Origin: Camarhynchus parvulus
Taxonomy: Eukaryota > Chordata > Aves > Passeriformes > Thraupidae
Direction of reading: 5' to 3'
NCBI RefSeq assembly: GCF_901933205.1
Contig: NC_044591.1
Span: forward strand, 4,313,501-4,377,500
DNA: 64,000 nucleotides
The position numbers were made by a program, and so were the translations under genes. Shown piece after piece: positions 13,901-23,900 of this stretch. The notes beneath the pieces were generated by a model. The model saw nothing but the letters and a program-made list of their open reading frames with translations. It did no database searches and was not told the origin of the DNA. The first letter of the stretch is position 1; every line of letters starts with the position of its first letter.

Positions 13901-15616
13901 CCCTGGCACCTCCCCGGAGGACACCCGGCAGCTCCTCCTTGAGGGCAGCCTGAGGATGCGGGAAGGTAAAGACAGCAAGGTGAGGACTGCAGGGGACGGG
14001 GAGGGCTCAGCTCCAGCCCCTGCCCACCCACCCTCACTCACTGCACCGACTGGTGCCCATGGCTCCACTCTCACCCTCAGATGGACGTCTACTGCTTCCT
14101 CTTCACCGACCTCTTCCTCATCACCAAGCCCTTCAAGAAGGCTGAGCGCACCAAGGTGATCCGGCAGCCCTTGCTGGTGGACAGAGTTGTTTGCCGGGAG
14201 CTCAGAGACCCAGGTGAGAGCACTGGGCATAAGGGGGGCTACAGGGAAGTCCCTGGACACTGCTGACAGCCCCTGCCCACAGGCTCCTTCCTCCTCATCT
14301 ACCTGAATGAGCTGGGCAGTGCTGTGGCCGCCTACACCTTCCAGAGCAGTGGGCAGCTGTGCCGCAGCTGGGTCGAGGCCGTGCGCAATGCCCAGGTGAG
14401 GGCACACGGGTGGGTGGGGGACCCGTGGGTTCCCTGTGCACACCCCATTCCTCACTGACAATCCCCCCATCCCAGAACCTGCTGCAGAGGCTGCGGCAGC
14501 GCCGGCGCATGGAGGAGAAGGAGGAGGAGGACGAGGAGGATGAGGAGGACGATGGTGAGAGTGGCACTTCAGCTGCCAGTTCACCTACCATCCTACACCA
14601 CAGCAGCGCCAGCCCAGACTCACAGCAGTGGTAGGGAGCAGGAGGGGGGCACCTGCACACCCCCAGCCTGGCACAGGCCCCTCCTCACCTTCTTGCCTCC
14701 ACAGCCCCTCCGACGGCTCCACCGAGACGCTTGCCATGGCAGCAGCAGAGGGTGGCGACGAGCTCTCCTCCCCAGACTGGGACTCAGGACCCTTCAGCTC
14801 AACCTCGGATGGCTCCTCTGTTAGCACCAGCACCTCCATCGGCACTGGCACCTCTGTGGAGACCCCCACCTCCACCGATACCCCCACGCAGGAGCTGCCT
14901 GCAGGTGCCCTGCCTGTTCCCCTGCCCCACGGCGTGGCCTCCCCAGGCAGCGGCTGCCGCTCGTCCTCCATCGACAGCGCCTATGGCACGCTCTCACCTG
15001 CCTCCCTGCGGGACTTTGGCCAGCAGCCCGAGGGGACGGCCGAGGAGGGGCAGGAGCCCTGCCTGGCCCCTCCCGCCCCACGGCCGGCCTCGCCCCGGCT
15101 GCGCCGCCGGACGCCCGTGCAGCTCCTGCCTTGCCCGGCCAGGGTGCTCAAATCCAAGTCGGAGGCCAGCTTGCCCCAGCTCCTGTCCCCCACTTCCCCA
15201 GGCCCCCTAAGCCAAAGCCGCAGCCTCTCTGACCTCTGTGCTGGTTCCCCCCGGACTAGCCAAGAGCCCGCACCTCAGGCTGCCCCCGGCAGCAGCGGCA
15301 GCTCCACATCAGAGCTCTCAGAGCCCGAGGAGCCAGCGGAGAGCCCAGCATCCCTGCCAGGGGGGCTCAGGCGCGACCCCCAGCCCCCTGCCCGCCGGAC
15401 CCTCTCGGACCCGCAGGCGGCGCAGCACCGCAAGCTGACTCTGGCGCAGCTGTACCGGATCCGGACCACGCTGCTGCTCAACTCCACGCTGACGGCCTCG
15501 TAAGCACAGGCTGCCTGCTCCTGGGGGCTGCCCCAGCCCTTCCAGGGGCTTCCCAGCGACCGAGTCCCAGTGCTGAAGGCATCTCTCCCCACTCTGTGTC
15601 TTGCAGGGAGGTCTGA
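4989..15616 (+). CDS. PLEKHG5: PLEKHG5, RhoGEF with DH and PH domains
   Basis: A Rho guanine-nucleotide exchange factor (Syx/Tech), linked to motor-neuron disease in humans. Exons found: 4989-5121, 6900-6976, 9302-9431, 9610-9712, 9793-9853, 9959-10050, 10127-10263, 10340-10488, 11983-12166, 12337-12507, 12581-12676, 12758-12808, 12919-13068, 13144-13254, 13326-13475, 13551-13688, 13860-13979, 14081-14213, 14283-14395, 14476-14630, 14705-15499, 15607-15616. In order they encode a Cys/His-rich N-terminus (CHHAECRQL), a ubiquitin-like region, the DH domain (about 12581-13688, including [19 protein letters not shown]), the PH domain (about 13860-14395), an acidic stretch and a Ser-rich tail ending in STLTASEV. 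The last coding exon supplies only the end of a Ser codon, Glu, Val and the stop. The 10340-10488 and 11983-12166 exons do not join in phase, so a small exon of length 3n+2 is missing between them. The ATG at 4989 gives the long form; human also has forms that start inside the third exon. Confidence 0.94.
6243..6394 (+). repeat. About 21-bp minisatellite in PLEKHG5 intron 2
   Basis: About seven head-to-tail copies of a unit of the form AGAGCCGTGCCACCTGGT or AGAGCCGTGCCATTGTGGC. Two unit variants (CACCTGGT and ATTGTGG) alternate, which suggests unequal exchange. The array lies in the intron before the 6900 exon and is not coding in PLEKHG5. Confidence 0.85.
7884..8268 (-). mobile_element. Solo LTR, copy 1 (passerine ERV-type), antisense
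   Basis: About 385 bp of AT-rich sequence in a GC-rich intron. On the minus strand it begins TGTCACAGAC and ends GGTGTTCACCGTCACA-like (TG...CA), with AATAAA inside. It is the reverse of the element at 57032-57409, and the two align along their whole length. The flanking six bases CAGGTC and GGTGTC match at only four positions, so the target-site duplication is decayed or absent. No internal retroviral genes are present. Family assignment to an endogenous retrovirus LTR is inference from the TG...CA ends, the poly(A) signal and the copy at 57 kb. Confidence 0.8.
13720..13838 (+). repeat. Degenerate CCATGCCAC-type simple repeat
   Basis: A run of short motifs related to CCATGCCACT, including CATGCTACACC and CATGCCACC, fills most of the PLEKHG5 intron between the exons ending 13688 and starting 13860. 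Confidence 0.7.
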
Positions 15617-16183
15617 GAGCCGCTGGCATGGAAAAGGACAGATGCACGGATGTACCAAGGAGCTTCTCCTGCTTCTAACCGTAGCGTAAAGCCGGGGCCG
15701 GGCAGAGCAGGCACCTGAGGCCACGCTGGTGGGGACATGGATGGGGATGCAGAGCAGTCCCCTTGGCGAGGACGTGTCCTGGGCACGGTGGTGCGGGGCT
15801 GGACATGGCACGTGGCTTGTGCTGAACCCCTTGACCACAGACACGAGAGTTGTCAGGCAGGGGGCCCTGGGGCTCTGGGGGGCTGTGGGAGACTGTGGGT
15901 CAGCTCTAGCAGGCGAGGAAGGGATGACGATGTCGGCAGTGGTGAGCGGGGAAGGTGCTGAGAGGGACGTGGTGCCGGTGGCGCGGTGCTGTGGGCAGTG
16001 CAGGGAGGAGGCTGGGGCTGGTGGCAGGAGAGGATGGCGCAGGGCTGGGCAGGTTTGCCCTGTGGGCTGGCAGTGGATGGCAGCACCTGGGACTGGAGTG
16101 CGGGAGACACGGTGGGACACGCGCGGTGGCCGGAGCCCCGGCTGCCCCCCCATGCTAAGCTGCACTCCACGTCCCAGCTGAGC

Positions 16184-16189
16184 AATAAA
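16184..16189 (+). terminator. Poly(A) signal of PLEKHG5
   Basis: AATAAA about 570 bp after the PLEKHG5 stop codon. I see no other canonical hexamer between the stop and this point. Confidence 0.8.
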
Positions 16190-16199
16190 ACCAGCTGGT

Positions 16200-18225
16200 G
16201 CACGCTCATGTCTGCCTCTCCTTTCCTTTGGCTTCAGCAGCACCCAAGGTTGGGCATCACCTGGGTGGGTGCAGCGTGACAGAGGGAGCCCCTCGGGGAC
16301 AGACAAAAAGGGGGTGGGACCAGTTCCAGCCTCCCGTTCTTGACCTCGGCGTGGGGATGGAGCCCTGGCTCGGGGTCTGCACTGCTCCCCACGTACCCTG
16401 CGTGCCCCCGCCACCCCTACCAAGGGGCGAGGGAGGGCGGCGGCCGGGTCTGCAGCGAGGCACCGCAGGTCCCTCCCGCGCCCAGAGCTCCCGTCATGTG
16501 GTTTCATACCCCCTGGACTCATTTCCAAAAAAGCATTTCCTCCTGCTGCGGTTGGGTGTAAAAGACTGTCTGGGGAGGGCTGGCGCTCACTCACCACGCG
16601 TCGCGTGCTGCTGACGGCAGCCGTGGGGTGCCGGGGCACCCTGCCCGGGCACTGAGCTGCCCCGACACCCCCCTGCACCTGCGGCCCGCTCCCCTCAGCG
16701 CCCCGGCATGACCCAGCCGCATCGGCCACAAGGATGAAGTGCTGCTGCCCTGGGGTGGCTTGGGTGAGTGCGGTGGCCTGGGGGGGTCCCATGGAGCCCT
16801 GGCATCAATTGTGAGGTGTCCCACGGCTGTGGCCGTAACGGGTCTGGAGGAGGGAGGGAGGAAGATGGATTAACCCCAGTGCCAAGCCCGCCAAATCGCT
16901 TACACTGCTGGCTAACAGCCGGGGCTGGGCTCTGCTGCACCAAAACATTCGCGGGGTGGCGTGACCGCGGGGCCACCGGCCGTGAAATCCCGGCCACAGG
17001 GCGGATACGGCCGTGGAAGGGTGGGGTCAGTCCTGGGGCCACAGCAGGGCAGTGCCACGGGGAGTGGCTGTGCCCACCGACTGCGGGCAGCTGCCCTCGG
17101 GGCTCGGGTGGCAACCCCGGCACCGACAGCGGCGGCTGCGTTACGGGGCAGAGGCGGTGGCACGGCACCAGCGGAGGGCTGTGCCCAGCGCGGAGCCAGC
17201 CCCGTGCCCACGGCTCCCCTGGGCACCGGGCACCTGCTCCCCTCGCTGGGCACGGGCAGGGCCCGTCTGCGGGCGGGGTGCGCGGGCAGGGCCCCGCTGG
17301 GGACGGTCGTGCCTCAGCGGTGACTCAGATGTGCCGCTGCCAGCCGGGACTGAGGCAGCGCCCGGATCTGCCGGCAGCGCTCTGCGAGCGGGGCGGCCCA
17401 GCGCGGTTTCCAGTCTGCCGGTGGCGGCGCGTTTAGTAGAAAATGATTCAACTGCCGTAATCGGGACCATCACGGCTGGGAAATCCAGCCCCCAGCGAGG
17501 AATCCCCTGGCTCCCTGCCCACGCTGTCAGTGCCACGGCTCTCTCAGCCCCCGGCCCGGCCTGTGGAAGGGGTGTCAGCGTGGGCACCGCTCGCTGCACC
17601 CACCGGGGCTTCCAGGGGAGCAGGGCTGCCCTGCGGACAGCACCTGGCACCCCGCGGGGGAGCAGTGACCTACTTTGGGACGCGCGTAACGGGGCGCGAT
17701 AGCATCGGGGAGAGCGTGAGCCAGGCACGGCTTCCTTTCGGGGAGGAAATCACCTCCTCTGCGAGGGAGATAAAGCCCAGGAAAGTCAAAGCTGGCAGCG
17801 TTAACCCCTGCGCGCCCGGCTACCGACACCTCCCTGAGCCGGCGATCTCTGGCACCACCAGCAGTCCGTGCGCCGGACTCACTGGTCCCCATCCCTGGGG
17901 ACATGGCAGGGTCCTGTCGAGCATCTCGGTGCCGCTCCCCACGGTGCCAGCATGGAAGCACCATTTGCAGAGCACACGGGGGCACCTTGGCACCCCCCCG
18001 GGGCACAGGCTGTGGCACAGTGGCCCCCCCAGTGCCAGCAGGAAGTTGCTTGCTCGTGTACTGCGGAGAAAGCAGAGCACAGGGGCTGCCGCGGGGCATT
18101 CCCAGCCCTGGGGCAGCACACCCACGCGGCTTTGGGGCGGAGGGCCGCGGCTTCGGCCGTTCAGCTTTGTGCAGGCACCGCTGTCCGCACAGTTCCAGGT
18201 AGGGCTCTGGCTCCGGCAGCCCAGC
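16200..18225. other. Intergenic region PLEKHG5-TNFRSF25
   Basis: About 2 kb of GC-rich DNA. Long open frames on both strands are explained by GC content and do not resemble known proteins. The frame leading into TNFRSF25 stays open from about 17530, so a spliced upstream TNFRSF25 exon is possible; a CAG|gtaggg donor at 18198 is in a compatible phase. I see no other gene. Confidence 0.55.
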
Positions 18226-19953
18226 ATGAGCTGGTGTGAGGGCTGTCCCCAGTGGTGCAAGGCTGCTGGAGCAACCCGTCTGCCTGCAGCCCTGCTCTCT
18301 CCCTGCTTGCAGGTGACCTTGGCAGCGCTGTGGCTGGCAGCCAGCGAATCGCAGCCCCCAGGGTGGCGGGACCACGCCGTGCTGCGAAGGCAGCGGGTCC
18401 TGGTGCAGCCACTGCTCCGCCCGAGGAGACACACGGACAGACGGCAGTGCCCTGACGGCATGAACTGGGTGGAGACTGCTGGCCGGTGCTGCCCTCAGTG
18501 TCCCGCAGGTGAGCGCTGCCCGGTCCGTGCGGCACGGCACAGCACAGCGTGGCACAGCAGGTGCCTTGCTCCAGGTGGCCGTGCTCCCTGTCACCCCACT
18601 GTCCCTGCAGGGACATTCCTGAAAGAGGCCTGCGTGTGTGACACCTGTCCTGCCGGCACCTTCCGCACCCAGCCCAACACCCTCAGCAAGTGCCAGGCCT
18701 GCTACGAGTGTGACCAACACGGTGAGCTGGCACCACACCACACCGTGCTGTGCTGTGCAGTGCCGTGCCATGCTGCTCACTGCCTGCTTTCTGCAGCTTT
18801 CCAGAGTGTGCTGAGCAACTGCTCGGCCACCAGCAACATCGCCTGTGGCTGTGAGCCCGGCCGCTTCCGTGTCTGCGTTGACCCGCTGTGCACCGAATTC
18901 TCTTGCCAGAAGTGCCAGACCTGCACTGGACGCCTCATCCAGCGACCCTGTGAGTGCTGCCAGCTGCCCCATGGCACAACCTGCCAGCTGTGCCACCTCT
19001 GGCTGTGCCACCCTGCCTCATTCCCACCCTCTCCCCAGGCTCAGAGGAGCAGGACGCACTTTGTGACAGCAGCTGCAAGCCTGACTTCTACAGAGAGGGT
19101 GACGAATGCCGGCCCTGTCACATGTAAGCATTGACCCTCCAGCCAGGGATGCATGTGGGGCCCGTGGCATGGCACAGCATGGCACCCATGGGTCCCATCT
19201 CCTTGCAGGCACACCGTGGACACGTGTGGCAAAGAGTGCCAGCAAGTGTGCGGCAGCAACAACAAAGGTATGGGGACAATGGGGCCAGGGTTGGTGGTGT
19301 GCAGTCACCGTGCTGGCCAGCTGATGGGAATGCTCCTGCTCCTCCTTTCAGGCTCAGGTCTGGAGTACATCCTGCTGGGACTCACCGGGCCTCTCTTCCT
19401 GGGTGCCCTGGCCATCTACCACAAGAGGAAGAGACTCCGGCATGGGGGTGGTCCCCACCCCACAGCACAGGCCACCCCCTCAATGCCCGGGGCTGCAGCC
19501 ACACCATGGTGCCAGTTCAATGCCTGGAGGTGGCACAACCCGTGCTGGACCCACCCATACTCCCCACAGGAGACAGAGCGTGGCACTGGCACAGCAAAGA
19601 AGAGCTTCAAACAGGAGGCCTTGCTGCGTGAGCCACCCAGTGAGGAAGAAAAGCCCTCTGCACCCCCGGAGCCCCGCGGGGCCTTGCTGCAGGGCAGCCA
19701 GCTCTACGCCGTCATCGATGTGGTGCCAGTGCGGCGCTGGAAGGAGTTCATGAGGATGCTGGAGCTGCGGGAGGCAGAGATTGAGCTGGTAGAGCTGGAG
19801 GTGGTCCACATCCGTGACCAGCAGTACGAGATGCTGAAGCGCTGGTGCCAGCAGACCAGTGCCACGCTGGACCACGTCTTTGCCGCCCTGGAGCGCATGG
19901 AGCTGGCCGGCTGTGCTGAGGCACTGCGCCAGAGTCTGCCCGTGGGACCCTGA
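18226..19953 (+). CDS. TNFRSF25: TNFRSF25 (death receptor 3)
   Basis: A TNF-receptor-family death receptor, the receptor for TL1A (TNFSF15), which signals through TRADD. Exons 18226-18508, 18611-18721, 18797-18949, 19039-19123, 19209-19267 and 19352-19953 join in phase to 430 codons; human is about 417. Exons 1-5 carry the Cys-rich TNFR repeats (CPDGMNWVETAGRCC, CDTCPAG, CGCEPGRF, CQKCQTC, CGKECQQVCG). The last exon has a membrane span (YILLGLTGPLFLGALAIY), a basic stop-transfer and a C-terminal death domain from QLYAVIDVVPVRRWKEF to the stop, including RDQQYEMLKRW. The chosen ATG at 18226 leads into a hydrophobic stretch (VTLAALWLAA) that would be the signal peptide, but its n-region is long. 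An upstream first exon spliced to 18313 is an equally good alternative. Confidence 0.92.
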
Positions 19954-20252
19954 CCCCAGCGCCAGCACCCTGGCACAGGGAGGGCCCGACACCTCCACAT
20001 CTCACTGGGCACCCAGCCACACCCCTAAGTATTGTTACTTATGCCGTGTAGACATTTTATGTCAGTTTTATGTCCCCTTCCCACCTGCCTGTTCCCTCTA
20101 TTTATGTCCTCCTGCCCCCAGGGCCGGGGAGGACCCCATGCCCCAGCACATCGGCTGCCCAGCCCCTCGCGGGAGGAGCGGGCACCGAGCCCACCCGAAC
20201 CCATGGGATAGTTCTCAAGGCTGCCCCTGCCGGGCGCTCCTTCCCCCTCCCC

Positions 20253-20258
20253 AATAAA
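20253..20258 (+). terminator. Poly(A) signal of TNFRSF25
   Basis: AATAAA 300 bp after the stop codon. Upstream, the 3' UTR has short AU-rich pieces such as CTATTTATG at about 20098, which can act as mRNA-instability elements; that role is inference. Confidence 0.85.
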
Positions 20259-20523
20259 TGGTGTGTTCTCCATCCGCCAGCCCTGGCCCTTCTTCAGAGG
20301 GCTGTGTCAGCCGGGCACTGCTGGCCCCAGGACTGCCACTGGTGACGTGGCAACCACAGGTGATGGGGAATGTGGGTGCTGGCACAGATGCAGGCAGTGT
20401 GGGTGTCGGGGTGCTTGTGGTGATGTTGGTGAGGGGGCACCGCTGTCGGCGAGCGTGACGTGGGTGGGAGGTGCTGTGGGGAGCCCCAGGAAGGCGCGGG
20501 GCACTGCTGGCGGGGTTTATCGT

Positions 20524-20529
20524 TTTAAT
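20524..20529 (-). terminator. Probable distal poly(A) signal of ESPN
   Basis: ATTAAA on the minus strand, 390 bp past the stop codon of the classical espin tail. It is a weaker hexamer variant. No AATAAA lies closer on this strand. Confidence 0.5.
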
Positions 20530-20918
20530 CGCTGGAAAGGCAGGCGGTCTGGGCAGAGCTGAGCCGGGAGCTGGCCTTGAGCGGCTCTGGAGGGGCAGTA
20601 GTGAGGGCGAGCGCGCTGCGAGTGGTGCCAGCGGGGCGTGCGGTGAGCCCGGCCGCAGCGGCCGAGCCGGGGGGGCTCAGGGAGCCGCGTGTCCCACGCT
20701 CGCTTTGCAACGGGCAGCACGGGGGAGCGGTGGGCTGGCGGCAGCGGGATGTGGGGGTAGGGGGGGCTACGGGTGCCTGGGGCGGTGGGGGGAGGCTTCT
20801 CTGGGTTGGGCTATGTGGCCATCCACGGCAGGAGGAGGGTGCCGAAGCGTGTCGCGGTCCATGGGAGGACCTGCCAGTCTCCTCCTGCTGCGAAGAGCCA
20901 GGATGCGGTGTGGCGTGG

Positions 20919-23900
20919 CTAGTGCTTGGCTATGTCCCCCTTCTTGAGGATGATCTGTCGCTGCCAGGGCGCCAGCTTTGTCTCATCGTACCCGAGAGTC
21001 CTTAGCTTTTCCGACTGCTCCTTCTCCTTCTCCTCCTCCTCCCGCTTCAGCTTCTCCTGCTCTTTCCTGCTCAGCAGCAGAGGGCACAGGGCGCCGCGGT
21101 CACCAGAGCCGCGGGAGCCGCCGTGCCCGCCCACCCAGGGAAGGGGCTTGCTGCACTCACCGTTTCTGCTCCCTGCGAAGGCAAAGGCAAGAGTGGGGTT
21201 AGTAGAGCCGCGGGAGTCACCGGCTGCTGCGGCATCCCCCGACCCTGGCTCACCTCTCTTCCTCCAGCTTCTTGCGCAGGATGTCCCTCCTCCAGGCCAG
21301 GCATGCTGGCCAGGCGCGCCTCCTCTTCCTTCTCCTGCAACAGACAGCCGAGTTACCGGCACTGCCCGCCCTCACTGCCGGCACCGTGGGGCCGCAGCAT
21401 CATCCTGGGGCGCGGCGCCACATCCCTCTGGCAGCGCCCTCCGTGGCACGGTACCGGCGGGGTTCACCGGCAAACCGCTCGCCGACGGTGCCCACCTCGG
21501 TGCCCACCTTCCGCCGGCGCCGGGAGGAGGAAGGAGCGCGTGGCGTGGCCAGCCCTTGCAGCACACCACAGCTTTATTGCACGACACGCGGGGGCCCACA
21601 CTGCCCCGGCACCGCAAACGCCACACCAGAGGGGAGCGCAGCCCCGCCGCTGCGCCTCCCACACAACACACAGCCACGGCAAGCGGCACACACTGCAACC
21701 TCGGCCCGGGGCCGCGCAGAGCAGCGCCCAGGCTTCTGCCAAGCTCAGCTGCACCACGAGCCACAGAGGCCGGTGAGCGCACCCCGGCACCAGCCCACTG
21801 CTGTCCCCTGAGCTTGCTGCTGCCCCATGCCACACCACTGGCACAGCCTGCAGCATCCCGTTGGAATCAAGTGTCGAACATCTCTGCCTCCTTCTCCTTC
21901 CAGAAGGAGAAGCTGCGGTCAATGAAGCGGCAGACGTCCTCCTCGCTGAACTCTCCCAGCTCCGGTACTGGCACTGCTGCCCCCTGCCCTTCCGGGGCCA
22001 CGGTGGGGGGCTCTGCCAGGCTCTCTACCGCTGCCACAGGGTCATCCCCAAAAAACTCTTGCACGAGGTCCTCAAAGCCGTCCAGCCAGTGGCGGTGGCC
22101 AGCCTCGACCTGCTCCAGCACGGTGCGGTGGAAACGGCGGACGCGGTGCCAGCTGTGGCTGCCCAGGCGGTCAAACATCTCGTAGCAGAGGAGGTGGCGG
22201 AAGCGCCGCTCCTCGGGGCTGAGGGGCATCTCCAGCAGCTGGAAGTAGCCCAGCATGAAGAGCTCGAGCGAGAGGCTGTCGTGGGGCATGGGCGAGCCGC
22301 CGACATAGGGCAGGAAGTGTTGGGGCCAGTACAGCAGCGTGGTGCGGCTCAGCCGCCGGATCTGACGCCCTGGGACCCGGCGGGCAACGCTCCTCCAGCG
22401 GGCAAGCAGCCGCCCCGCTGCCGGTCGCCGCCTCCCCGGCCGCCGCGGCCGCTCCTCCCCGGGCACTGCCGAGAGTGCCCGCTTCTTCCAGTGCTCCAGG
22501 AAGAGGAAGACTGCGCGCTCCTTGCACCCCTTGGTGCGCTCATGCGGGCTGCTGGGTTCTGGCAGCGCTGGCCTGCTCCTCCGCAGTGCCCCATCCCCGT
22601 ATTCCTCCTCCAGGATGGGCCGGCGGGTGCTACCAGGGGGCTGCACCCGCTTGCGCTTAGTGACCCTGGGGGCAGGCGCGGGGGGTCCCCCTGGCCCCTC
22701 GTAGTTGGCCTTGAGGCTGCGGACAGAGACACCGCAGCCCAGGATCTCGCTCCGGGCGTCGTGCTGGGCACCGGGGCCGCGCCCTGCTCCCCCCGCCCCA
22801 GGGCCCTCCCGGCCCCTCGGGGTGGCCGGCGGTGCGGCCGCGCTCCTCGGCAGCGGGGGGGACTGGCTGCCGCGGGCAGGCGCGTCCTGGTGGGCGAGGG
22901 CGAAGCGCCGGGGTGCCGGGGGGGCGGAGAGCGGCACGAGTGGCAGCAGCTCCTCCAGCCCTGGAAGCGGCTGCCCCGCCTCGTGCATCACCCGCAGGCT
23001 CCCCAGCTGCCTCTCCAGGTGCTGCATGTCCTCCTCCCGCATCGGCTGCCCGGCGGGTCCCGGTACGCCCCCGCGGCACAGGGGCGGCGAGCGGTTCCCA
23101 GGCTGCGGCGGGAGAGAGGGCAAAGGGGCTCTTGAGGCCGTGCCGCACGCCCCTCGTGCCACTGCCGCCGTGTGTGGCATCCCCGGGGTGTGACGCCCCT
23201 GCATGCAGGTAGGGTGGTCCCCAGCCCAGTTAGGAGCCAGAGGCAATGCCACGCGCGCCGTCTCGCCAGGTCCTGAGCTGCTTGGGCCGTGCCCGCGCCG
23301 CGCTCGCCGCCGCAGCACGAGGGACCCCCCTACCTTGCGCCGCTGCTCCTCTTCCTCCTGCATGCGGAGCTGCAGCTTGCGAACCATCACCTGCCGCTTC
23401 CACTCGGGGATGGGCCGGCCGTGCTCGTCCTGGCTGGGCACCAGCGCCTCCACCTCCGCCGCTGCCCCAGCGCCCGCTGCCGGCACCGGTGAGCTCCCGT
23501 TCAGCACCGGCTCTGGAGAGCCCCCTGCCAGGCAGCGTGGCGGCCCAGCAGCCTCGGGGGTGGCCGGCGGGGTGGGCGTCCTGGTGGGTGACGGGGAGGA
23601 CACTGGCGACTCTGCCTGTGGAAGGAGGGAGGGAGGGCGGTGGGCATTTGCCGTGCCGTGCCGTGCCGCGCCACCGGCTCCCCTGGCCCCCATCACCACC
23701 TACGTTGGCCCCTGCCTGGCCGCTGCCGGAGAAAACAGTGGTGAAGCCTTTGCTCTGTGGCGTTGGCTTGAGGCTCTTCCCAGCTTTGATCTCGGCCAGC
23801 AGCTCCGAGTTGTCGCCGGTGGGGGACATCATGTTGAAGGACTTGGTGCCTGAAGGGAGGCAGAAGGGGCAGTAAGCACCCCGGCAGCACCATCTCCCTG

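Noticed and set aside
15275..16792. 505-codon open frame on the minus strand opposite the PLEKHG5 tail exon and 3' UTR
   Set aside because: Antisense to a well-supported conserved exon. Composition follows GC-rich codon shadowing and no family resemblance is seen.
17575..19011. 478-codon minus-strand open frame across TNFRSF25
   Set aside because: Opposite to four phased exons with conserved TNFR cysteines; the frame crosses their splice sites and resembles nothing known.
19447..19569. Possible intron in the last TNFRSF25 exon
   Set aside because: The acceptor looks good, but candidate donors (GGTGGT) are weak and in the wrong phase, while the unspliced frame is fully open.
20926..23135. 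Two plus-strand open frames of over 400 codons opposite the ESPN 3' exons
   Set aside because: Shadows of the minus-strand ESPN coding exons, whose protein is clearly conserved.
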